NCBI GenBank assembly: GCA_039583875.1
Contig: CM077162.1
Location: 61,858,822-61,922,821 of the forward strand
From: Platanthera guangdongensis
Lineage: Eukaryota; Streptophyta; Magnoliopsida; Asparagales; Orchidaceae
DNA: 64,000 bases
Direction of reading: 5' to 3'
This document shows, one piece after another, positions 9,421 through 20,412 of the stretch (within the stretch, counting starts at the first letter, position 1; every line of letters begins with the position of its first letter). The notes below the pieces were generated by a model. The model did no database searches and was not told where the DNA came from. It worked only from the letters and a program-made list of their open reading frames with translations. The translations under genes and the position numbers were made by a program.

Positions 9421-11863
9421 TGAAAGTCCACCTAGTGTCAACTATCTTCACCTATGGGGGGGGGGGGGGGAATAGGTGACGTGCAGCGTTTATGCGGAAT
9501 TTTAAATTGTACCTGCACAATAAAAATAAACAGCACAGCACACAGAATACACAAGCTATTTATAGTGGTTCCCCGATTTGGGTACATCCACTTTCCCCCT
9601 TCGACCTATCTCCCAAGTCTCTTCTCCAAGGAAATCCAATCCTTGCACTACGACGTAGGAGTCCCACACACTGCACCCAACCCTTAGGAACCAACTCCAA
9701 CAGGATTGAAATCGTTTGGAGACAAGGTGTCCCTCTTTGTTCCTTCCACAAAGAGCACTATCTTGGAGAATCTCCCCGGAAGCGGCGGCGGAATGGGTGG
9801 TGGCCCTTCCACATGTGCGGCTGCGTAGGAGATCCAAACTTCATAGCGAAGCGAGCAACACTCCCACACACGGGTTGCACCCAACCCTTACAAATAGGAA
9901 GCTTCTGTCGCCGGAAGATCAACGTCAAAGGCGGCGACCAACTAGCGCGAGCGGCGACGGCGGCGACCTTTACGATTTTAGGTTAAATCGGCTCGGCTTC
10001 TTTCAAAAGTAAAACTAGAATGACCTAAACCTTTTACAAGAGATACAAACTACGTTTCACACAGAAAAGCCACAACACAGCACAGGAGACTAAGGTGTAC
10101 ATCCACTTTCCCCTTCCCTCTTTGCCAACTTCTCCACTTGACGACGTGTCAGCCACCCAGGCCTCTTGAAGTCCACAAAGAGTCCACAACCCTAGAAATT
10201 ACAAATTCTAACTCTACAATCAGAAGGAATGAGAGGAGTTGAGAGTTTCTCTTGGAGAGATCCAAACTGATCTCCCCTTGAGTAGGAAGCGAATCTTCTG
10301 CGGCGGCAAGATGGGAATCCTTGGCGGCTCTCTCTCTCCAACTACTAGGTTCACGGGATCGTATCACTTCTTGTGGATCAACTACTTCAATCACACCATG
10401 TAATGTTTGTGAACTTCTTAATTATTATCTCAACACGACTATTTATAGGCTTCCTTCATGTGCGGCTGCTGTACTTTGGAGATCATGTCAACCAGTCACT
10501 TCTTGAAATTCTCTAACTTCAGTTAGTGTAGCGAAGCGAGCTAGGTCATGTTGTGTAAGTGTACCAACGGTCACACTGGGATCAATCGACACAAGCACGT
10601 ACTTCATTCTCGTATTCTTCTAATCGATTCGGACACATCTTCATGGGTCAAGTGTCGACACTGCTTCTTGGTGTCGACACAAGACGATTTTCCTGAGTGT
10701 CGATCAACTTAGAATATTTTAAAGTTTTCTGTTCTTTCAAGAGACAAGAGATCTCCGGACTTCTTTAGTGTGTGTTGACACTGAGTGTGACACATTCTTC
10801 ATAGACTCTTTTGAGTGTGTGTAAGTGTCGCTTGGCTAAGCATTGTGTTGAGTTCTGTCGCCGGAAGACACAACTCCAATCACTGTCTGGTGGAAGAATC
10901 GACACTTCGATCAAAGCTTTTCTGCATCCTTCTACACGGCGACCAACTAGACTCTTCTTCCCGCGAGCGGCGACGGCGGCGACAGCTTTCTCAAGCAGTT
11001 TCATGGACGATTTTAGGCACAAATAACTCAAACAAACATCAAATATTCTGAGATCATTGAGTTAGGTGAGGCTCGGCTTACCCAACACTTTCTATGTCTC
11101 TACTGTTCAAAAAATACCCGTATATATACTGTAGACACTTTCAATATGACCGTTGTGGGTCCCACAAGTAGAAACCCGAAATCCGGTTCAAAATAGTGCC
11201 AGCGGCAGAATCCGGTTCAGGGAGTTTCAGAAAAATGCCCAAGTCAAAATCGGCGAGAATCACCTGTGATTCTCGTCGAATCGTCGAGAATCAAGGGTGA
11301 TTCTCGACGATTCGGCGAGATTCACAAAGTGATTCTCGACGATCCGTCGAGAATCACAAAGTGATTCTCGTCGATCCGTCAAGAATCACAAAGTGATTCT
11401 CGTCGAATCTGACTTGATTGCACTCTGATTTAGCCGGCGAGAATCAGCTAGTGATTCTCGACGATTCGGCGAGAATCACGAGTGATTCTCGCCGTATCGG
11501 CGAGAATCACTTGGTGATTCTCGTCGATTCTTACTTAGATGATTTTTCATCTTACTCCTCTGAGCTGCTCTTTGACTCATCCTTGCTCCTTGTCTGCTCT
11601 TGCATAAACACAGCCCTATACTTGAAAGTAAGTGCATTCCAATAGAGAGAGTACATGTAGGCCAACACATTGATCTGCTCAACGAGGGATTACGTCGTGC
11701 AGACCCGTGTATATTGACCTACTGCACCCTGACATTGGTGTGCACTTAGCGTGGAATAACTGCAAGCACAACTTGAAATATTTTGTCAAAAACATTGCCT
11801 ATTTACCTTATCTTGTTCAGGGGCTTCTTCAAATAAGGTACGTTGTGGATACAATACCCAACA
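9421..11863 (-). repeat. SIRE-1 3' LTR (2443 bp, enlarged and mosaic)
   Basis: The two ends match the 5' LTR, and 11090-11863 pairs with 18541-19310 with about fourteen mismatches by eye. The middle (about 9620-11080) differs. Short blocks identical to the 5' LTR (for example TAGCGAAGCGAGC, CCAACGGTCACACTGGGATC and GTCGCCGGAAGA) occur twice, interleaved with foreign filler that includes GTGTCGACAC at 10652-10661 and 10671-10680. The LTR is therefore about 850 bp longer than its partner. The palindrome array lies at about 11248-11530, and a TATA box for the minus strand at 9557-9564. Confidence 0.85.
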
Positions 11864-12165
11864 ATCTCCCCCTATTTGAAGAAGCCTAAACTCTACAAGC
11901 TAAGGTGAATAAAGCGTATGGGAATGAAAATCATAACCTTGAAATAAGTTGAGAGAGATATTCATTACCGATACCAATTTCGTGCGGGCAAACTTTGGAG
12001 CCACCTTAGCCTTAGCCGAGAGGGTAATCTCCCCCTTTTCGGCTTCTGCAAATCTGGGTCTGTAGCATTTGACCCCTTGCTCCCCCTCAGTTCTTGCATC
12101 TGTGCTCACACTTGAGTTCCTTGCTCCCCCTCAGATCTTGCATGAGCCTGGAGCTTCTGTAGTCT
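11864..12165 (-). promoter_or_regulatory. SIRE-1 polypurine tracts before the 3' LTR
   Basis: On the minus strand CAAATAGGGGGAGAT touches the LTR start. Further AAAAGGGGGAGAT and two CTGAGGGGGAGCAAGG copies lie near 12028-12040, 12076-12090 and 12121-12134. Multiple polypurine tracts upstream of the 3' LTR are a known Sirevirus trait. They prime plus-strand DNA synthesis. Confidence 0.8.
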
Positions 12166-15100
12166 TCATTCCTCATAGTTTAGCATTCTCAATTCAGTTT
12201 TGAAAAGACTGAACTTGGCTTCGTCTAAGGGCTTTGTGAATATATCTGCAATCTGCTTGTCCGTGGGGACATAACAGAGAGAGATGTCCTTGTTCTCCAC
12301 GTGCTCCTGAATGAAGTGGTAGCGCACTTCAATATGCTTCGTTCTGCTGTGCGATACCGGATTGTTGGCAATTGCAATTGCACTGGAGGAGTCGCAGTAT
12401 ATTGGTATTTCCTTGAACTGAAGGTCGTAGTCGGCTAACTGGTTTCTGATCCATAGGAGTTGTGCGCAACAGCTGCCTGCCGAGATGTACTCAGACTCTG
12501 CTGTGGAGGTTGCAACACAATTCTGTTTCTTGCTGTTCCAAGAGATAAGCCTCCTGCTGAGGAATTGACACGTCCCGGAGGTGCTTTTCCTGTCATCCCT
12601 ACTCCCTGCAAAATCAGCATCTGAAAAACCTATTAGCTCGACATCATTGTTTCTCGGGTACCACAAGCCAAGATTGGGAGTACCTTTAAGGTATCTTAGA
12701 ATTCGCTTTGCAGCGACATAGTGAGATTCCTTAGTGTTCACCTGATATCTGGCACAGACAAATGTGGAGAACATGATATCTGGTCTACTGGCAGTAAGGT
12801 AGAGCAGAGATCCAATGATGCTTCTGTATTTGGTTTCATCGAAAGGTTTACCTTTCTCATCCTTATCCAGAGACATAGTGGATCCCATTGGAGTCCTCAT
12901 AGAGGTTGCATTCTCCATACCAAATTTCTTAAGGAGTTTATTTGTGAACTTCGTCTGAGAGATGAAGATTCCATCCTCAGACTGTTTCACTTGAAGTCCC
13001 AAGAAATACTTGAGCTCTCCCATACTGCTCATTTCAAACTTTCCTTGCATAAGTTTAGAAAACTTTTTGCAAAGATTGTTGTCCGTTGAGCCGAATATAA
13101 TGTCATCGACATAGATTTGCACCAGCAAAATCTTGCCTTTGACTTCCCTGAGAAACAATGTTTTATCTATTTTACCTCTAGAGAACTTGTTCTCAAGAAG
13201 AAAACTAGATAAAGTCTCATACCAAGCTTGTGGAGCTTGTTTTAAACCATATAGAGCTTTATTGAGAAAATACACATGATTGGGATAAGTAGGATTGACA
13301 AAACCTGGGGGTTGAGCGACGTATACTTCCTCTTTCAGGTCCCCGTTCAGGAATGCTGATTTCACATCCATTTGATAGACTGTGAATCCTTTGTGCGAAG
13401 CATACGCCAGGAACATTCTGATTGCCTCGAGCCTTGCCACTGGTGCAAAGGTCTGGTCGAAGTCAATCCCCTCCTCCTGTCTGAAACCTTGAGCCACCAG
13501 CCTTGCCTTGTTCTTTATGATGACACCATGTTCATCCAGCTTGTTTCTGAAGATCCACTTGGTGCCAATCACATTCTGCTTGTATGGTCTGGGAACTAGC
13601 ATCCAAACGTTGCAACGTTCGAATTGATGTAGTTCATCTTGCATGGCCAGAATCCATGCCGCATCTTTGTTCACCTCGTCGAACTTCTTTGGCTCAACCT
13701 GTGACAGGAAGCTAAGATGCAATACTTCGTTAATAGTACCTCTTCGAGTTCTGATACCGACACGAGGATCTCCGATGATCTGATCTCTAGGATGATCCCT
13801 CACGTGCCGGAGCTCTAGAAGTCTGGCGTCTGGAGCTTCGACTACTTCTTGGGCTTCTCCTTCTTCTAAGAGATTTGTTCCATTTTGATCTTCAACATTT
13901 CCAGATGACGTGGAGGTGGAAACTTTGACGTACTTAGGAGTGTCATTTTTAGCGGTCTCATCCAGACTCAGCTGTTCAAGTCGTGCACCTGCATCTTCAA
14001 GAATACCACTGGAAGAATTGCTGTTAAGCAAATTTCCTTCATCAAATACAACATTTATTGATTTTTCTACCACTAGGGTTTTCTTATTGAAGACCCTATA
14101 TGCCTGACTGTGGGAAATATAGCCCATGAATATGCCTTCGAAGCATTTTTCACCAAATTTAGTACGCGGGTACTTCCCATTATTCAGTACATAGCATCTG
14201 CAACCAAAGATCCTCAAGTAGGACATGGTTGGTTTCTTGCCTTTCAGTAGCTCGTAAGGCATCTTACGATGATGCTTGTTGATCAATGCTCGGTTTTGTA
14301 CATGACAAGCTGTATTGACGGCCTCTGCCCAGAAGTATTTTGGGAGAGAAGCGTCTTTCAACATTATCGTGCAGGCTTCAATGAGAGTTCTATTTCTCCT
14401 CTCCGCAACTCCATTTTACTGAGGAGTGCGCGGGGAGGAAAAATCATGAAAGATACCTTGTTCTTCACAAAACTCTGTCATAGCACCAGATTCGAATTCT
14501 GTTCCATGGTCACTTCTGATTTTGACCACTGAGCAGTTAAATTCGTTCTGAACCTGCTTGACAAAGCTAGTGAAGATGTCAAACGTATCTGACTTTCGTT
14601 TTAAGAAGAACACCCATGTAAACCGAGAATGATCATCAACTATCACTAGCGTATAGGACTTGCCTCCCAAGCTATGAACTTGCATTGGACACAACAAGTC
14701 CATATGCAGAAGGTAAAGACATCGGGAAGAGTCTTTGTCTGCAATGCTCTTAAAGGTAGCCCGAGTCTGTTTGCCCATCTGGCATGCAGGACAGGGGTTA
14801 TCCTTGATGCACTTGATAACGGGAGCATCCCTTACTAAATTTTTAGAAAACAGCATACTAATTGTTTTGAAATTTATATGTGCCAATCTCTTGTGCCAAT
14901 GTTCACAAAGAGATGCACTGCCTGTTGCCACAAGGCATACGGGGGTAGATGAATCTAAACTGAGAAAATCTAAGCAGAAGATATTTCTGCTCCTAATGCC
15001 TGATAATACCGTCTCAGAAGAGATACGTGAAATCATTAGACATTTATCCTTGCAGAACTTAACGTCATAACCTTTGTCACATAACTGACTTACACTGATC

Positions 15101-15333
15101 AAGTTATGGTTTAAACCTTCAACATAAGTCACGTCGGTGATAGAGATTATACCGTTAGAAATCATACCATAACCTCTGGTGACTCCTCGATCTGACCCTC
15201 CAAAGATGACTTTGGGTCCATTCTCGACTGGAGTGTAATCACGCAGCAGGCTTCTTGTCCCAGTCATGTGCCGGGAGCATCCACTATCCAAGTACCAGAT
15301 TGGCGTTTTGGTGGCCTTTGGACATTCCTGCAA
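12166..15333 (-). pseudogene. SIRE-1 pol: protease, integrase, RT, RNase H
   Basis: This is a single frame of about 1056 codons with one TAA at 14416-14418 (in the [19 protein letters not shown] motif). Domains in order: protease WYLDSGCSRHMTG; integrase zinc region HKRLAHINFK...CPACQMGK; integrase core with MDLLCPM, IRSDHGTEFES (His where Asn is usual) and ERRNRT; RT with [42 protein letters not shown] and [11 protein letters not shown]; RNase H with [16 protein letters not shown] and CDSSSAI; and the end [11 protein letters not shown]...VADIFTKPL style. All catalytic residues checked are present. The frame starts exactly behind a TTTTGTTTTGCAG tract, offset +1 from gag. Confidence 0.93.
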
Positions 15334-15340
15334 AACAAAA

Positions 15341-17650
15341 TTAATTTCCCTTAGGAACCCAATCGAACTTGGGTCCTAGATTCCTGGTTAGCATACTCCC
15401 CCTCGGTTGGTTAACCCTACGAGTGGTCGGCCTCGCATTGCTAACATAGGGAGTCTCGTGATACCTTGGATTAAACCAACAATCCACGACAAAGTGACCG
15501 ACTTTGCCACAGCACCAACAGTCAAATCTGTTGTACCTCTTCCTAGGCTCCTGCCTTACCCTGGGAACGGTGGGTACAGCCGGGGCTTTGGATCTGGAGG
15601 TGGGGGCCTCACAGTGATTGCAGTCACAAGACTTCTTCACCTTCTGTATAACAGGCTTGGCTTTTGGTGCCTGCTTTCCATTATGGCCGCTAGAGAATTG
15701 ACCATAATTTCCCATGTGGATTTCCTCATAAGGTGCCTTGAAGGCACTCTCATCGAAGTTCCGGGGAAAGGTCCAACCGTCATATCGGCTCTTTGGCTTT
15801 GCAACCGAGGGCCGGAAATGATGACCAAATGTTGATTCAAAGTCATGTTGGTTGCAAGGAAAGCCAGGCTTTCTGAACGCAACAGGACTGAGCGGAGCCT
15901 TTCCCTTTTCAGCGGCAGAGGCCTTCTTGGCGGCCTTATTCTTCCTCTGGTTCCTGTTTCTCCTGGATGAGGAACCAAATACCCCTACATGCCCCAAGCC
16001 AGCTCCTTTGGCCTGAGCAGAGAAGGTATCAACAACTGGAAGAACTGTTTTTGGCATAGAGAAGCTCTTGACGATCTTCCTTTCTGCCGCAAGTTGTTCT
16101 TCCAACTTGTCGACTTCCTCCTGCTTAAGATCAAGGAGCTTAAGAGACTCTGAGTGCTTTGAGGTCAGGTCAAGGTGCTCCTGTCGGAGAGAGATCAAAC
16201 TGGTGACCTCTTCCCTTAGGGAAACACACTCACCCTTAAGGAATTTTACTTCCTTTTTCTCAGCCTTCAATCTCTTACGGCACTCCTCGAAAGTGTTGAG
16301 CAGAAGCTCATACTTCTCGAGGAGCTCAGCTTCACGGGCCGAAAGGCTGTCCTCAGGTTCATCATCCTGAGACTCAGGATCAGAGTTAGAGTCAGAGAGA
16401 GGGGTGTGAGCTTTTACCTTCCCAGTAAATGGGGGGCATTCTCCTTCTGAGTCGGAGCGACCCACCAGCCCGAAGTAGGCTTCCTCATCATCACTGGAGT
16501 CTGAGGAATCAGACTCACTCAGTGTCTTTAGCCTTTTGGCGATGTAGCTCCGCTCTTTCTTCTTATCTCTAGAGGATTTGTGCTCCTCTCCTTTCCCTTT
16601 TTCTCTCTTGCCTTGATAGCAGTCGGCCACGACGTGTCCTGGCTTATTGCATCCAAAGCAAATAATGTCAGAGGAGCGATGTTTGTTCGGTTTAGAAGCA
16701 TACCTGTCAGAAGAATAATTTTTCTTCTGATGCCTGGAGGAAGAGCCGTCTTTCTTTCTTTGATTCCTCATCTTGAGGAACTTCTTGAACTCTCGGGTGA
16801 TGAGGGAGAAATCCTCCTCCGACAGCTCTGAGCTGGAGGAGCATGGCTCGGAGTCCTCTTCCTCATCCTTTTTCCTGGAACGGTATGAAACCGCACCCTT
16901 GCCTTTTCTGGAGTGACTAGCTTTTAGAGCCACAGTCTTTTCTTTGGCTGCAGCCTTCTCTACTTCTTCTTCTGATTTCCTGGTGTTCAGTTGAAGCTCA
17001 TAGGACATCAGCTTCCCGAACAGAATTTGCGGGTCTGTTTCAGCTAGTCTGCCAAACTCTCGGATGGCGCAGATCTTTGTGTCCCATTCCTTAGTAAGGG
17101 ACCTAAGAAATTTATCATTGAGTTCACCATTGGTGAACACTCTTCCGTATCCTTTGAGGGCATTGACAATCTTGAGGAAGTTCTCGTAGGTGACTCCGAT
17201 CTCTTCCTTAGGCCCTTGTCTGAAGGCCTCATATTTCTGGTTCAGGAGGGATCTCCGATCATCCCTCACTTCATCAGTGCCCTCCATTAGGGTGATCAGG
17301 CAAAGCCAGATCTCCTGTGCTGTCCTGCAGTTGCAGAAGTTCGGCATCATTGAGTCATCAACCGCGCTGACCAGAATGTTCTGCGCCTTCTTGTCAAGTC
17401 CTACTAGCACCATCTCGTCCTTGTCCATTTCAGAAAGTTTCTTTGGCACTTTCTGGGTAGGATCAATGGTGGAGGCCTTAGTGGGGACATAAGATCCCTC
17501 CTCCACGATCATGAAGAGTCGAGGATCAACTGCTTCCATGTAGAACCTGATCCTTTCCTTCCAGATAGGAAAGTTGAGCCTGGTGCACACTGGGATCTTG
17601 CCTGTGAACTTTAGCCCGTCCATAGTAGATGTTTGCCTCCTTCTTGACAC
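15341..17650 (-). CDS. SIRE-1 gag polyprotein (769 aa)
   Basis: This is the intact gag of a Sirevirus; it forms the particle and binds the element RNA. Residues about 10-260 are the UBN2-type capsid region (KFTGKIPVCTRLNFPIWKER, AVDPRLFMIVEEG, MEGTDEVRDDRRSLLNQKYEAFRQ, NDKFLRSLTKEWD). A CCHC knuckle CFGCNKPGHVVADC follows near residue 350. An acidic segment and a coiled coil lie around residues 430-540 (LLEKYELLLNTFEECRKRLKAEKKEV and the region after it). A second knuckle, CWCCGKVGHFVVDC, is close to the end (near residue 715). The start at 17650 lies 63 bp from the LTR. Gag ends with WVPKGN and TAA just before pol. Confidence 0.93.
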   Translation of the reverse strand: MSRRRQTSTMDGLKFTGKIPVCTRLNFPIWKERIRFYMEAVDPRLFMIVEEGSYVPTKASTIDPTQKVPKKLSEMDKDEMVLVGLDKKAQNILVSAVDDSMMPNFCNCRTAQEIWLCLITLMEGTDEVRDDRRSLLNQKYEAFRQGPKEEIGVTYENFLKIVNALKGYGRVFTNGELNDKFLRSLTKEWDTKICAIREFGRLAETDPQILFGKLMSYELQLNTRKSEEEVEKAAAKEKTVALKASHSRKGKGAVSYRSRKKDEEEDSEPCSSSSELSEEDFSLITREFKKFLKMRNQRKKDGSSSRHQKKNYSSDRYASKPNKHRSSDIICFGCNKPGHVVADCYQGKREKGKGEEHKSSRDKKKERSYIAKRLKTLSESDSSDSSDDEEAYFGLVGRSDSEGECPPFTGKVKAHTPLSDSNSDPESQDDEPEDSLSAREAELLEKYELLLNTFEECRKRLKAEKKEVKFLKGECVSLREEVTSLISLRQEHLDLTSKHSESLKLLDLKQEEVDKLEEQLAAERKIVKSFSMPKTVLPVVDTFSAQAKGAGLGHVGVFGSSSRRNRNQRKNKAAKKASAAEKGKAPLSPVAFRKPGFPCNQHDFESTFGHHFRPSVAKPKSRYDGWTFPRNFDESAFKAPYEEIHMGNYGQFSSGHNGKQAPKAKPVIQKVKKSCDCNHCEAPTSRSKAPAVPTVPRVRQEPRKRYNRFDCWCCGKVGHFVVDCWFNPRYHETPYVSNARPTTRRVNQPRGSMLTRNLGPKFDWVPKGN

Positions 17651-17696
17651 TATCGGCAGGATTCAACTCAAGGTGTTAACCTTTTTGATGAGTAAC

Positions 17697-17713
17697 CTGC
17701 CTCTGATACCACT
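17697..17713 (-). promoter_or_regulatory. SIRE-1 primer binding site
   Basis: Directly after the 5' LTR the minus strand reads TGGTATCAGAGGCAGG, complementary to the 3' end of plant initiator Met-tRNA. It primes minus-strand DNA synthesis. Confidence 0.92.
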
Positions 17714-19310
17714 TGAAAGTCCACCTAGTGTCAACTATCTTCACCTATGGGGGGGGGGGAATAGGTGACGTGCAGCGTTTATGCGGAATTTAAAATTGTA
17801 CCTGCACAATAAAAATAAACAGCACAGCACACAGAATACACAAGCTATTTATAGTGGTTCCCCGATTTGGGTACATCCACTTTCCCCCTTCGACCTATCT
17901 CCCAACAAGGGACGACTCGGTCTCTTCTCCAACAGGATTGAAATCCAATCCTTGCACTATCGGAAGGAACCCTTCCACACGTAGGAGTCAACACTCCCAC
18001 ACACGGGTTGCACCCAACCTTTACAAATAGGAACCAACGTTCCTTTACAACAAAAGTAAAACTAGAATGTACAAGAGATACAAACTACGTTTGGAGACTA
18101 AGGTGTACCTCTTTGTTGACGACGTGTTCTTGAAGTCCACAAAGAGTCCACAACCCTAGATCTCTCTTGGAGAGGATCTCCCCGGAACCGGCGGCGGCAA
18201 GATGGGCGGCGGCTAGGTTCACGGGATCGGTGGCGACGACGATGTGCGGCTGCTGTACTTTGGAGATCCAAACTTCGTAGCGAAGCGAGCTAGGTCTACC
18301 AACGGTCACACTGGGATCAATCGTCTCGATCGATTCGGATGGGGACGATTTTCCCGATCAACAAATCAAGAGACAAGAGATCTCCGGTTAGACACGTGAG
18401 ACTCTAAGCTTGGCTAAGCTTCTGTCGCCGGAAGATCAGGAAGAATCGTGATCAAAGGCGGCGACCAACTAGCGCGAGCGGCGACGGCGGCGGCGGAGCA
18501 GTTTCGCGATTTTAGGTTAAGATCGGCTCGGCTTCTTTCTATGTCTATACTGTTCAAAAAATACCCGTATATATACTGTAGACACTTTCAATATGACCGT
18601 TGTGGGTCCCACAAGTAGAAACCCGAAATCCGGTTCAAAATAGTGCCAGCTGCAGAATCCGGTTCACGGAGTTCCAGAAAAATGCCCAAGACAAAATCGG
18701 CGAGAATCACCTGTGATTCTCGTCGAATCGTCGAGAATCAAGGGTGATTCTCGACGATTCGGCGAGATTCACAAAGTGATTCTCGACGATCCGTCGAGAA
18801 TCACAAAGTGATTCTCGTCGATCCGTCAACAATCACAAAGTGATTCTCGTCGAATCTGACTTGATTGCACTCTGATTTAGCCGGCGAGAATCAGCCAGTG
18901 ATTCTCGACGATTCGGCGAGAATCACTAGTGATTCTCGCCGAATCGGCGAGAATCACTTGGTGATTCTCGTCGATTCTTACTTAGATGATTTTTCATCTT
19001 ACGCCTCTGAGCTGCTCTTTGACTCATCCTTGCTCCTTGTCTGCTCTTGCATAAACACAGCCCTGTACTTGAAAGTAAGTGCATTCCAATAGAGAGAGTA
19101 CACGTAGGCCAACACACTGATCTGCTCAACGAGGGATTACGTCGTGCAGACCCGTGTATATTGACCTACTTCACCCTGACATTGGTGTGCACTTAGCGTG
19201 GAATAACTGCAAGCACAACTTGAAATATTTTGTCAAAAACATTGCCTATTTACCTTATCTTGTTCAGGGGCTTCTTCAAATCAGGTACGTTGTGGATACA
19301 ATACCCAACA
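17714..19310 (-). repeat. SIRE-1 5' LTR (1597 bp)
   Basis: Minus-strand ends are TGTTGGGTATTG and GGACTTTCA. The U3 part has an array of about fourteen GATTCTCG/CGAGAATC motifs at 18690-18980. A TATA box (TATAAATA on the minus strand) lies at 17846-17853, about 130 bp before the LTR end. A G-run flanked by TCACCTAT (17741-17748) and ATAGGTGA (17761-17768) forms a perfect 8-bp inverted repeat near the U5 end. Confidence 0.92.
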
Positions 19311-19315
19311 ATTGG

Positions 19316-19444
19316 TAACCTTTACCAACACAGTCAATCATCCAACTTCTCCACATCTCTTATGTGCGACCCTGCAGGCTCATATCGCGTTGGCAGTGAG
19401 ATTACATGTTTGATCACTTCCAGATCACAATGGTAACTCCAACA
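19316..19444 (-). repeat. TNT1-like Copia 3' LTR, proximal part
   Basis: This 129-bp piece completes the LTR begun at 8432-9420. It matches 26325-26455 of the 5' LTR (TAACCTTTACCAACACAG to ACTCCAACA). On the minus strand AGTGGGAGTC, the polypurine tract, lies next to it. Confidence 0.92.
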
Positions 19445-20412
19445 GACTCCCACTTGATCTCGAAAGTATCAAAGCAAAAACCTCACAAACAATGAGCGGC
19501 ATCTAGCAATGCATCATTGCTCCCCAAGCAATAAGAGTTTATAACTCATAAGCCTTTATGACCAATGTATCAGCGTTGTCTTTGTCCCTTTGTCCCTTAC
19601 ATCCGGAAAGAACTAGAGGCATGGACCGTGTCACCCTCGTAATAGCTCAATCCAAGTTTCTTGATCCAGGACGGACTTCCAGAGAATGGTGAGTCCAATA
19701 TCACATATTTACTCAACCAAGCATGGCCATGCATTTCTCAGTCCAGTTCCATCAAGGGGCCCATGGATGCAACTCCTGTCATACAGGAGGACAAATTCCA
19801 TATCTGCTCACACACAAACACCCAAATGATTCGTAACATACCCAACAACCACCCTTATCATCAACCTTTCTCAAGGAAGACTTTAGATGGCATCAAAGCA
19901 CGCTCTTCCTCACTTGATGAATGCTGTGACTTCAGGTCAAAGGACCACAACACCATTGTCAATTGAGACCTACTCGTGACACGATTGGATGACAATCCAC
20001 AGAGTAGTCTCAGGTTGGGTCTGTCCAGTACAACTTGTTCACTAACAAGTACCCACGTGATGACTTGATATCACAATATCATGACCTGTGAGAACCGGTC
20101 ATCAGTCAACACACGTGCTAGTCTTTATGTACCATCATCACCCTTAGCTTCTATGATGATACTCGACCAGGGACCTTTTAAGAATGAAGCTTCAAATAAA
20201 TCATAGGCTCTCACATTCAAGTCACGTACTTGATGTCCCATGGAAGCGAACATTCTAAGGGTATCTATTATGTTAACATTTAACTATCATATAGAAAAAT
20301 TCATAATAAAAGAATTTGCCATTAATTGTAAGAGAAAAACAAGGTACAATGTTCATCATATGAACAAATAGCCAACAAAATACATGTTTACATGCAATCC
20401 ACAAGATTCTCA
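19445..20412 (-). other. TNT1-like Copia 3' untranslated region
   Basis: This is 968 bp between the RNase H stop and the 3' LTR, with no coding signal. The polypurine tract sits at 19445-19456. Confidence 0.75.

Larger units (their letters stand above)
9421..19310 (-). mobile_element. SIRE-1: Sirevirus-type Copia element
   Basis: LTR ends TGAAAGTCC (9421) and ACCCAACA (19310) are flanked by the target duplication ATTGG (9416-9420 and 19311-19315). On the minus strand the order is 5' LTR, primer site TGGTATCAGAGGCAGG, long gag, pol, several polypurine tracts and 3' LTR, total 9890 bp. Gag length (769 codons), the coiled-coil insert and two CCHC knuckles fit Sireviruses. There is no ORF between pol and the 3' LTR, unlike SIRE-2 and SIRE-3. 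It is the youngest element here: it sits inside the Copia LTR and has only one stop in pol. Confidence 0.93.

Noticed and set aside
14735..15070. Plus-strand frames of 60-140 codons across SIRE-1
   Set aside because: They are antisense to well-recognised gag and pol and carry no independent features.
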